In this document: piece after piece, positions 53,877-62,897 of the stretch | How the letters are laid out: every line of letters starts with the position of its first letter | How positions within the stretch are numbered: position 1 is the stretch's first letter | Source: Paralithodes platypus | Taxonomy: Eukaryota > Arthropoda > Malacostraca > Decapoda > Lithodidae | Length of the DNA: 64,000 bases | Assembly: GCA_032716605.1 (NCBI GenBank) | Contig: CM064481.1 | Coordinates: 20,578,811 to 20,642,810, forward strand | Reading direction: 5' to 3' | The notes under the pieces: generated by a model | Databases searched by the model: none | Seen by the model: the letters and a program-made list of their open reading frames with translations, nothing else | What the model was told of the DNA's origin: nothing | Position numbers and translations under genes: made by a program

Positions 53877-56495
53877 TCACTTTTTCCTTATAATTTTCTC
53901 ACAAATTTTACAAACAATGCTGGTAAGGGACACCGGTCTGTAGTTAAGCGGATTTTCTCTGTCTCCTCCTTTGTAAATTGGTACTATGTTAGCTCTCTTC
54001 CATTCCACTGGCAGGTCTCCCTCATTCAGTGAAGATTTGATGATTTCATAGATTGGTTCCACTAACTCTTCCGCACATTCTTTGAGGATCCATCCAGCCA
54101 CTCCATCTGGTCCCATTGATTTCCTCACGTCCAAATCCTGCATCAATTTCAGCACTTCACTTTTTGTCACTTTCATTTCAGGAATCTGTGGTGTTCTCAT
54201 TTCTCTATCAGGTTCTATAAACTCCTCCTCTTTTACAAACACTGACTGAAGCTTTTCATTCATAACTTCACACAATTCTTTATCTTTCTCATAGCTGTTT
54301 GTTCCAACTCTTAGTCTGACAATACCTTTTGTTTTTATTTTTCCATTTACAAATCTATAAAATAGTTTTGGCTCATTTTTGCACTTCTCTACAATATTCC
54401 TTTCATATTTATATTGTTCCTCGCGTCGTATCTTTACGTATTCATTTCTTTTCTCCTTGTACTTATTCCAGTTATTTTCACTATGTCTCTTCCGTGCTAT
54501 ATTCCAGGCTCGGTTTCTTCTATCCTGTGCCTTACTACATCTTATATTGAACCATTCTTTTTCCTTCTTTACCCCTGATTTGAACCTTGGGACATATTTA
54601 TGTATCCCTTCTTCATATACTTTCAGGAAAAGTCTATATTTGTCTTGAACCATTTCCAGGCTTTCTAGTTCCTTCCAATTTATACTTTGGAAATAATGTT
54701 TCAATGATTTAAAATCAGTTTTAGCATAATTGTATCTATTTATTTTATGTCCTTCATTTCTCTCCTCATTTTTTCCCAAATCCATCTCCATTTCTAATAT
54801 CTTGTGATCACTTTTTCCCAAGGGACAACGATAATTTATCTTTCTAACATCATGTGGATCACTGGTGAAGACTAGGTCTAGCCTGGATGGTTCATCCATC
54901 CCTCTGATTCGTGTGTTTTCTCTAACATGTTGTGTTAACATGTTTTCTGTTACTAGATTCAGTAATTTACTGCCCCAAGATTCATTATTATTTCCCGCAT
55001 CTAACCCTTCCCAATTGACTTCCTTACAATTGAAATCACCTGTTAATAATAATTTATTTCTCCTATTAAAAAGTATTTTTAGTGCATCTAGAGATTCCGT
55101 GATTAGTTGATCATATTTATCCCGCTTCCATGCTCTAGTTTGTGGTGGTATATAAGCCACTGCTATATCAGTTGCTTTATTGTCCTTGTCTTTTATTGTC
55201 ACTGCTATAATTTCTGATCTATTATTGCCTAGGTTAATCTCACTTGCTTCTATATTTTTGTCAGTCATTATTAACACTCCACTGCCCACCTTTCCTTCTC
55301 TATCTTTTCTCCACACATTATACCCTTCCCATCCCAACACTCCCAATTCAGTACCACCTCTCAACTTTGTTTCTGCTAAGCACATAATATGTGGTTTATA
55401 TTTCTCAATATAGTCATTCAATTCTAATTTCTTAGACAGCAAGCCATCCACATTACTATACATCAGCTTCATCTCCCCCCTTCTTACACCTTTCTTTTTT
55501 TCTCTTTCCCTGATATTCCCAGACTCTACTCCCCCCCCGCTTCCACTCCACCTTCTCTCCCTTGCTCCCCCGTGCTCTCCACCTGCCCTGTTCCTCTCAC
55601 TTGTTCCTGGTTTACACCAGTCTCTCCCTCCTGTCCTTCGGTACTGGTACTCGCTTCCCCTGTCCGACCGTTCATCCCTAAGTTCTCTGTTTTCCCCTCC
55701 GTCTTCCTCTGTGGGCTTTTGATGAACCATTTCCTCTTCTTCGTTCCTACCAGTCTCCAATAAAAAAAAATCCACTTCTTGTTCTGTTCTTTTGGCATTC
55801 AATTCCTTCACCTCGTCCCTCAAACTTTTCATTTTGTTTCTTTCATCTAAGTCCAAGTCTTTTTCGATGTAAATATGCTTCAGACAATCCTTATCTTTCA
55901 ACCTCCATTTATTATTCATGATTTCCTCTACTATTCTTACTGTGCGAAACTGCACTTTCATTGGCCTAGACTCTTGTTTATATTTTCCAATTCTATGCAT
56001 GTCTTCAATTTCATTCTCCCACTCTCTCACACCCTCGTCCACTACCTGTAGAATCTCCCTCACTCGGTCTCTCTCTATCCTACTTCCCTCCTCTCTCTTT
56101 ACATTGTGTTTCTCCTTATCTCCTCTTATCACAATACATTTCTTTCTTCCAGCAGTCTCCCTCACTAGATTTTCCTTCTGTCTAATTACCTTAACTACAT
56201 CCTTTTCAAAGTTACCTCCCTGCCTATGTATCTGTTGCTCCTTTACTATCTCCGAAAATTTCAAATTCCTTACCTCCTCGTTCTTTTGAAATTCATCCTT
56301 CTTTAATTCAACATCCTTCATATCTTTCTTCATCCTGTCCATTTCTTCCTGCATTTCGCTAATACAAACCCTTAACACGTAATTCTCATCCTTCAGAATA
56401 CCAATTTGGTTTGCCATCCGTTTTTCTCTTCGTTCATAATCTAAGCTTTTTGTCTCCTGTTCCTCTAGCTTCCGCTCCAGTTTATTCAACCTCAC
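53877..56495 (-). CDS. LINE B copy 2 ORF1 fused in frame with endonuclease and RT N-terminus
   Basis: 872 codons from ATG at 56495. Residues about 1-110 form a charged coiled coil, then KKCIVIRGDKEKHN and RPMKVQFRTVRIVEEIM, like ORF1 of copy 1. Near the T9 tract (minus strand, 55758-55766) the frame leaves the ORF1 homology: WIFFYWRLVGTKKRKWFIK is in another phase. It then enters the endonuclease (MKLMYSNVDGLLSKK, MCLAETKLRGG, LLLTGDFNCKEVNW, GKSDHKILEMEM), the linker and NYRPVSLTS, stopping at TGA 53877. The fusion is probably a one-base slip. Confidence 0.85.
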   Translation of the reverse strand: MRLNKLERKLEEQETKSLDYERREKRMANQIGILKDENYVLRVCISEMQEEMDRMKKDMKDVELKKDEFQKNEEVRNLKFSEIVKEQQIHRQGGNFEKDVVKVIRQKENLVRETAGRKKCIVIRGDKEKHNVKREEGSRIERDRVREILQVVDEGVREWENEIEDMHRIGKYKQESRPMKVQFRTVRIVEEIMNNKWRLKDKDCLKHIYIEKDLDLDERNKMKSLRDEVKELNAKRTEQEVDFFLLETGRNEEEEMVHQKPTEEDGGENRELRDERSDRGSEYQYRRTGGRDWCKPGTSERNRAGGEHGGARERRWSGSGGGVESGNIREREKKKGVRRGEMKLMYSNVDGLLSKKLELNDYIEKYKPHIMCLAETKLRGGTELGVLGWEGYNVWRKDREGKVGSGVLIMTDKNIEASEINLGNNRSEIIAVTIKDKDNKATDIAVAYIPPQTRAWKRDKYDQLITESLDALKILFNRRNKLLLTGDFNCKEVNWEGLDAGNNNESWGSKLLNLVTENMLTQHVRENTRIRGMDEPSRLDLVFTSDPHDVRKINYRCPLGKSDHKILEMEMDLGKNEERNEGHKINRYNYAKTDFKSLKHYFQSINWKELESLEMVQDKYRLFLKVYEEGIHKYVPRFKSGVKKEKEWFNIRCSKAQDRRNRAWNIARKRHSENNWNKYKEKRNEYVKIRREEQYKYERNIVEKCKNEPKLFYRFVNGKIKTKGIVRLRVGTNSYEKDKELCEVMNEKLQSVFVKEEEFIEPDREMRTPQIPEMKVTKSEVLKLMQDLDVRKSMGPDGVAGWILKECAEELVEPIYEIIKSSLNEGDLPVEWKRANIVPIYKGGDRENPLNYRPVSLTSIVCKICEKIIRKK

Positions 56496-57073
56496 CGCAA
56501 ATGCAGATATTGCTACTCCCTCCTCTGAGAACCCTTAAATATCAAATCCCTCATGATCACGATCATAAGGGTCTCTGGTTACCCTGCTTGGGGGCAGGCT
56601 GAGCCGGTTCCTCCCACCGCTGGCCATACTGCCAGCTGGCTTTTGTTTACACCTGTTCGGCTCCACAAGTTTCGGTGGGAATATCCATTACTTTTTCTTT
56701 CTTACTCAAATCAAACTCAACTCTCACCTTTTTTAACTAGGGAGTATATTCACTAATTGCATTTAAATTATAATTAATAAACAAAAGGACAACACATATG
56801 AACGCTACAAATATACCAAACCACCAAACAGGCGCTGGCTGAATCAGCTGTCTCAAGCACGTCCGCCCTCCACCACGGGAGTATCAATAAAGAAATCTTG
56901 AAGACCCTCCCAGTCTGCCCTATCGTAATGCCATTTAGTCACCAAAACAGGTTCAGAGTGGGAAGGTGTGGTAGGTGATAGACAGGTGGCCTGTATCAGA
57001 CAGTGATCAGAAGATCCAATTAGACTCCTAAGCCTGAGCCTAAAGGCACAGTCAGAGACACCCAATTTAAAGA

Positions 57074-57601
57074 TCCCATCAGGATTCCCAGATTTGACTC
57101 GCGAACGAGACAGAGTGCAACACTACTTCGCATCACGTCCAGTACTTGGCCTTGTGTATCTTTTGCACGTAGATGCCTAAGCTCGTCCATTTCAATGACC
57201 CACTCATTTGGAATTGGCACCAAATCTGGATGGCCTGTGTCAGCATTGGCAGGTGTTACTACTGGTATTTGTTTCCAGTATCTGGATTCACCAAATAGTA
57301 GAGGAAGAGGTTTCTTGATGCTTTCAGGTTCCTGCTCAATGGGTGGGGGATGAATATGTGACAGAAAAAAGTTATTGGGAAGGCTAGAAGCTTGAAGACT
57401 AGTCTGAGTGGAGGATGTAGGAGTGGATGTTATTTCCTGAGTAGGTTGTTTGGGTTGGACAGGTATCTGAGCTAGTGGAACTGGGTCTGGTATGGCAGGT
57501 TGTAACATGGATGAAGTAAGAGACCTACCTTGGGGATCTAGGATAGCCTTATCTAGAGAAGCAAATTTTTGTTCAAATTTGTCCGCTAACTCATTATTCA
57601 A
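57074..57601 (-). CDS. DIRS element 6 gag central part fused to RT end
   Basis: ATG at 57601. A helical start (MNNELADKFEQKFASLDKA) is followed by a Pro/Thr/Gln-rich region, PLPLLFGESRYWKQIPVV and WVIEMDELRHLRAKDTQGQ (gag, compare elements 3, 4 and 5), and then without a stop MRSSVALCLVRESNLG and GSLNWVSLTVPLG, the RT connection segment. The in-frame join reflects the deletion, not a natural domain order. Confidence 0.72.
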
Positions 57602-57612
57602 TGATTTAATAA

Positions 57613-58815
57613 CTACGGTACCTGAAGTTCACCCAATAAGTCACCATGAGGGTTCTGCCTAGGGGCTATGTCAGACTGGTGAGACTCTTCTTCACTGTGA
57701 TCTAATGAATAAGCCTGGGATTCATTGTCATTCCAACCCTCCTCCATCTGGGTACCGGTATCCAAATTATAACACTCTACAATAGTATTGTTCATGTACC
57801 CAGGTTCTGGGGTATCCTTAAGAAGTACTGTTTCTTGTCTTGCCCCAACCGTACTGTAATAAAAAAAGTCTGGAGCTGCCGGAGAAGGATCTAAGTGAAC
57901 TGGTGAGTCCGAAGAAGGCTGAATAGGTGAGTAGTCAATGGTATTATGTACTTCAGCTTCAATATTCATCTGAATCAGTTGAGGGTGAATTAATGTGGAA
58001 GGAGCAAGCAAAGGGGTTGATTTGAACTGTTGTTCAAAAGTATCAGAGATTTGTTCTAGGGAAAATGGAGGGGGACTGACAATCTCAGAACTTGGATCAG
58101 TCAAGGAGGTAGCTGAGACAGGTAATTTATGTCAAGCTGTAACAGGGTTGGCAGAGTGACTAGCCACCTCAGAAAATGTCAGAGGATTGGAGGGATATGG
58201 TGCAGACTGTAAGACTTTGAAATCATAACTGCGAGTTGGGGAAGTTTGGGACTTGGAAGGTGGATTTTTAGTTTGGGATTTGCTTGCTTCTTTATGTCTT
58301 TTACTGGAAGACTCAGAGCTGACTGAACTATATCTTTTCCTGCCAGATCCAGACATATTCTTGTCAGAAGGTGAGGAGGAGCTATGGGTTTTAGGCAAGG
58401 ATATTTCTAAAAAGCTTACACACTTTACATCTGTAATACCTGGCGATTTTTTCAGGATCCCTGAAATGTAAGATTTTACTGAAGCCCACACAGATACTAA
58501 TACTTGTTTGCATGTGACCGAGGCTAGAAATGTTTTTGGGTCATGGTACTTAGATACATAATAACTACACTTCTCACACACTTTAGGGTTCCACATAGCA
58601 TTGGTCCTATTGACACACTTTGCGTGAGCGGGGCAGAGTTTATGAGCTTTGAGGGCTAATGTGGTACAACTCTTGTGCGAGCAAATGGTGATGTCATCGG
58701 GTGGGTCGATCTCCTGAAGTGTAATTCTGCCCATCTTGGCTGATGTGGGCCCCGGGGAGGGGAACCCTATGAATGAGTATTCGTCTTCCAGGTTGAGGAC
58801 TCCTCCTGATAACAC
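57613..58815 (-). pseudogene. DIRS element 6 gag N-terminal part, one in-frame stop
   Basis: From 58815 a Cys/His-rich region (ICSHKSCTTLALKAHKLC, PAHAKC, VCEKCSYYVSK) that probably binds zinc, then a Lys/Ser-rich segment (SGSGRKRYSSVSSESSSKR) resembling a nuclear localisation signal. A TGA at 58132-58134 interrupts, after which the same frame continues to 57613. A frameshift then leads to the next frame. The phrase set is shared with element 4 gag only loosely. Confidence 0.65.
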
Positions 58816-59008
58816 CCCTTATAATCCTTCTACACAGCAGGTGCATACGGACCCTGAAGAAAAGGAAGAAAAGAAACAATGGGGTTCTTTTAGAAAGGGA
58901 GAGAAAACTTGTACTTGTTCCCTGGAAATTAATTAAAATTGTGTAATTAGTGAGAATACACTTAGCCGGTGAACCGGAAACGTCTAGAGTTTTGACAAGT
59001 GAACTCAC

Positions 59009-60052
59009 CTTACAAATGTAGGTTTTTTAGCTGAGTGAAGGGAGCAACAGGTGAGATGGTCAGGTCTACCACGGCCTTGAAATCTGGAATACTGTTGGGA
59101 TTGGTCCAATCGTTGTCCAGATTCTTCTCTGGTAACGCCGTGCATTGCCTGGGCCTGTGAATCATACCAAGGAGTCAATGTTGCATAATGAGATGGGAAT
59201 AGTTATTAATAGGTTTACTTAACTTGGCCAAAATTAGGATCTAGTCTTGTATTGTTTACTTTAATTAAACTAACTAGATAGAAGTACTTATTTAAGCTCT
59301 CGTATCTATCGTAACTCTGACAGTTATGTTAATTACTGGTACCCGGGCCTGTCTCTAATATGGTATGACATCTTTATTATAGTATGACCAAATCTAGAGT
59401 ACCCGGCAATAATTTCCATTTGATTCCATTATTGGAACCCTGGTTGTTGTTGTTGTTGTTCCCCAAGCTGCCTGGCCGAACAGCCCCAAGGCCCCGAGCA
59501 AGGCCAAGGCCATAACCGAGCGCCCCCACAGAACCCTCCCTGCCGACCACAATAAAGCCTGGGTGACCGAAGCCACTCCATGGCGGGGAGCTGAGGAGGG
59601 TGCGGAAACGCCCGGGAAACCAAAGCCCCATCCAGGACCCTGTGCCCCTCAGCAATTATGATGAGAAAGTTGAGGGGCAAAGGAAAAATGTGACGCTTTG
59701 GCTTCCAATCTTGGTAGATTGGGAGGTCAATCCACGGAAAAGACGCCGTCACTTGAGATCTAGAAAACATATAAGTAAAAGGAACAGTCAGAGTAAGCTA
59801 TGGGTATGGCAGAGATCGCTCAGTTCTCACTCTGATAGACCAGCCCATCACCACATGGAACCCTGGTTTGTCTTTATTACAGTATGACAAACCTTAGGGT
59901 ACCTGGTAAAATAATATCTGTTTTCTTACAGGTACCTGGACTTGTTCTTGTCATAGTTATGACACAGCCCTGAGTAACCCGGCACCAATATGGTGGTCTT
60001 CAATTTGTACCCGGGGCTGTCTCTATATTTGTTTTGTTATTATGATACTGTG
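59009..60052 (-). other. Non-coding region, possible leader of DIRS element 6
   Basis: Recurring TACCCGG/GGTACCTGG and TATGACA phrases occur at 59340-59405 and 59870-60020, in the style of the leader arrays of the other DIRS copies. No protein of known type; GC-rich open frames near 59380-59770 look like chance. Confidence 0.4.
59443..59460 (+). repeat. GTT microsatellite
   Basis: Six GTT units. Confidence 0.8.
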
Positions 60053-61525
60053 ACGCATGTCCACGTGTGAGCATGCTGTACAGAACGCCTAGTCATGCCC
60101 CACTCTCGCTAGGATCGTCAGGGCAGGAACTTTGGCTGTAGTCTATGTAGAGTTTCCTAACTTAGTTCGTGTGAGCCGTTGTACTATAAGTATTATGAAT
60201 ATGTATTTTGTTTTCATCTGAGTCAACGAGTTCTATTTTATATCCTTAGTTATAAGTATTGTGTGTAAAACTTATTTGTAATGATGGGAAGAGAAACAGC
60301 CACAGTTAGGTGTCAGTGGGTATGCCAGGCAGGAGGTAGGCCTAACTCACTCACACTCCTCCCTCCCTCAGTGCTAGGGGAGCCTTTGTGTATCCCAGAG
60401 GAGAGAGATAAATTATGTGATGGTTGTCAGTGGGCGGTCCTTAGTAGTTCACGTTGGGCTCACTAGAGGGCCGGGTATAAAAGGGAAGTCTAGCCATTTT
60501 TTCATCAGAACTCATTACGCAGAGCGACTTCTCATTTCCCTTGCTAACTATTTATATTCTTCTGACTGATGGGAACTTTCTCTACTACCTTACATTCTTA
60601 TTTCCTCTTTTCCCTGCCCTGTTTAACTTCCATGGTCCCGTTGGTGCAGAGCTAGTCAGCCAACGTATTATCGCTTGAGTTCTCATGAGATACTTGCCTA
60701 TTAGATAGCCTATTTTGGAAGGGTTGACTTAGAATAGGATTGATCTATGTTTGTTGCACTTGTATATGCATTTCCCTGTGTGTTATTATTATTATTCCTG
60801 TTTTCTGCTAGTCTAGGTAATGCTAGACTGGGGTAAGGCTTTTCTGTGTTACGAGTTGTTGTTTGATGCAGTGGTTAAGCGATAAACCTGCATACTCGTT
60901 TCGGTTCAGTGAAGCCTAGGTTGTCTTCGCGGCTGACTGTGTTGAGTTAATAATTTACAGTGCGTGAGGGCAAGAGCCTAACCACCCTGTATTTTATTAA
61001 CAGTTTGTTTTTACTTTGTCAAGGAGCCGGGAGAAAACCAGATACAAGGGATCTGGATTTCTCAAAGTGCACTTGTTAGTTTTAACGTAATACTTTAAAC
61101 AGTCGTGAGGACTTCGCTAGGCTACAAGCCGTTTTTGCTCAGTCACTGCTACCTTTTGCCCACAGTACCCCAGCTAGACTTTACTCGATTAGTAGATACA
61201 GAATAGTATTGAAGCTTTCCTTATGTATGATATTGTTTATGCACTATTGATTTCATGTGTTGCAAGCTTGGCTACTTTAGTGATTAGTGGCCCACGAGCA
61301 CAATCCGAGTAGGCTATTGCCGTTGCATTTGCGGAGTACTTCCTTTTAATGTTTGCCATTTACTATTGCATATTCTTTTAATTATTCTTATGCCAATTTA
61401 AGCCTTTAATAGTATTTAATTGCCAGTGTTTTTGCTTATTGAATTACTGTTCAAAATCCGATACGTACTTCTTACGAGCATCCGAGAAGCATCTAACTTT
61501 TTTCAGAAGATTCCTTGCTCGATGC
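60053..61525 (+). other. Non-coding region, origin unknown
   Basis: No gene seen. It holds a TATA/initiator pair (60476-60509) and, near 60870, a weak tRNA-like phrase (CAGTGGTTAAGCG then GGTTCAGTGAAGCC). It might be part of an LTR or leader of an unrecognised element, but I found no second copy in the window. Confidence 0.4.
60476..60509 (+). promoter_or_regulatory. Candidate core promoter (TATA plus initiator)
   Basis: TATAAAAG at 60476-60483 lies 31 bases before the A of a TCAGA initiator-like sequence (60505-60509), the normal arthropod spacing. No coding frame follows within 1 kb on this strand, so any transcript would be non-coding or retroelement-derived. Confidence 0.45.
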
Positions 61526-61929
61526 TTAACCCTCCAGCCCCGGGGGCTATAGCTTGCGACTGTGCTGCGGTACCGGGTGTTTTGACGATCTTTGGGCTAT
61601 GTTAACTACTCTGTAAGTCAATGAATATGGCATGTAATGTTGTGAATAAAAAAGAATAATGTTCCACAAACCTTCCTCTGTCGAATGGCGTTGAGTAGAG
61701 GTCTCTAGCCCCTCTGGTTGCATAATGGTGAGCGCGGGAAGACGAGTGCTTTTCGGCGGCAAATTCTTCCTGCGTTCGGACGCGTCGCCCTGGCCATGGC
61801 TACGACGCACCTAGCCGCTCGTCGCGCCAAAGTATTTATCTCCCTTAGACAATTTTAGTGTTTGATATTGAGAATGTGATGTTTATTTGATATTTTTCTA
61901 GTTATTTTGAGGCCAATTATATAAAATAT

Positions 61930-62635
61930 GTTTATTAGTGTATCACTGTCACTGATATTGCTAATTTTCACTCGATACCGTACATTTTATTAGTAATTGA
62001 GGTAGCTTATTGTTGTATTGGGCACTGATTATTCGTTATTACAGGTGTTTATTATTCTTTGGTCATCAAGTATTGTGTCTTGTGTCACTTTCACTTTGAT
62101 AAATATGCTTTAGAGTGTCACTGTCACTGATAATGCTCATTTTCACTCGATACCGTACATTTTATTAGTAATTGAGGTAGGTTATTGTTGTACAGTATTA
62201 GGCACTGATTATTCGTTATTACAGGTGTTTATTATTCTTTGGTCATCAAGTATTGTGTCTTGTGTCACTTTCACTTTGATAAATATGCTTTAGAGTGTCA
62301 CTGTCACTGATAATGCTCATTTTCACTCGATACCGTACATTTTATTAGTAATTGAGGTAGGTTATTGTTGTATTAGGCACAGATTATTCGTTATCACAGG
62401 TGTTTATTATACTTTGGCCATCAAATATTAGGTCTTGTGTCACTTTCACTTTGACAAATATGCTTTAGAGAGTGTCACTGTCACTGATAATGCTCATTTT
62501 CACTCGATACCGTACATTTTATTAGTAATTGAGGTAGGTTATTGTTGTATTAGGCACTGATTATTCGTTATCACAGGTATTTATTATACTTTGGCCATCA
62601 AATATTAGGTCTTGTGTCACTTTCACTTAGTTATA
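61930..62635 (+). repeat. Minisatellite of about 178 bp, four copies
   Basis: CTCGATACCGTACATTTTAT occurs at 61971, 62146, 62326 and 62503, so periods are 175, 180 and 177. Each unit contains GTCACTGTCACTGAT and TGTGTCACTTTCACTT. It lies between the transposon end and the transposase stop. Confidence 0.92.
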
Positions 62636-62897
62636 TGATTTGTAAACGTTTTATATACAATTTATTGTGTCTTTTTTCACTGATTTATATATTTCTATAG
62701 GTTCTAATCATATGAATGTCACTTGGTATATACATATGTGTCACTTTCACATATTATTATGGTGTAATTGTATTTGTATCAATTTTCTCATAATACATGA
62801 CTTTTGTATTACAATAAATTGGTTTTCTTCCACTTTTTGCCTATATATAATTATAGTGTACATATTGTCATTTTATTTGTCAATTTCAGTATGATTA

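Larger units (their letters stand above)
52496..56875 (-). mobile_element. LINE B copy 2, CR1-type, near full length
   Basis: About 4.4 kb with 5' UTR, ORF1, endonuclease, RT and a CR1-like 3' end of short repeats (ATTTACCTATTTGT twice at 52497-52524). It interrupts LINE A copy 2. Only one stop and one probable frameshift disable it, so it is the best-preserved LINE here. Confidence 0.9.
51312..57018 (-). mobile_element. LINE A copy 2, split by LINE B copy 2
   Basis: Same family as 1428-4389. The right segment (56879-57018) carries endonuclease sequence (SDHCLIQATC, TKWHYDRADWEG), and the left segment (51312-52495) carries the linker and RT up to GVPQGSVLAP. Roughly 30 bases present in copy 1 are missing at the LINE B junction. 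Unusually, the 3' end, including the catalytic box region, is absent, so this copy was cut by a later rearrangement at 51312. Its 5' end joins DIRS element 6. Confidence 0.88.
57019..59008 (-). mobile_element. DIRS element 6, internally deleted, minus strand
   Basis: Gag-coding part of an AT-rich DIRS element. Gag is joined to the last part of the RT (LGILMGSLNWVSLTVPLG, matching LVGSLNWAALTIPLG of element 1), so RT motifs through the palm are deleted. At 57019 it meets the 5' end of LINE A copy 2. Nothing of its RNase H or recombinase is in the window. Confidence 0.78.

Noticed and set aside
54329..56289. Plus-strand open frames across LINE B copy 2
   Set aside because: Leu/Ser/Phe-rich shadows of the minus-strand Lys/Glu-rich LINE proteins.
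59377..59770. GC-rich minus-strand open frames of 60-113 codons
   Set aside because: Overlapping frames of similar length in different phases, no domain, and a GTT microsatellite inside.
60850..60925. tRNA-like sequence with CAGTGGTTAAGCG and GGTTCAGTGAAGCC
   Set aside because: The B box is poor and no arm pairing is convincing. I keep it only as a weak SINE-like hint.
60053..61210. Possible solo LTR starting TGTGACGC
   Set aside because: I could not find a matching CA end with a target duplication or a second copy in the window.
61930..62635. CRISPR-like regular repeats
   Set aside because: The units are about 178 bp, contiguous and diverged, with no repeat-spacer alternation; a minisatellite in a eukaryotic transposon.
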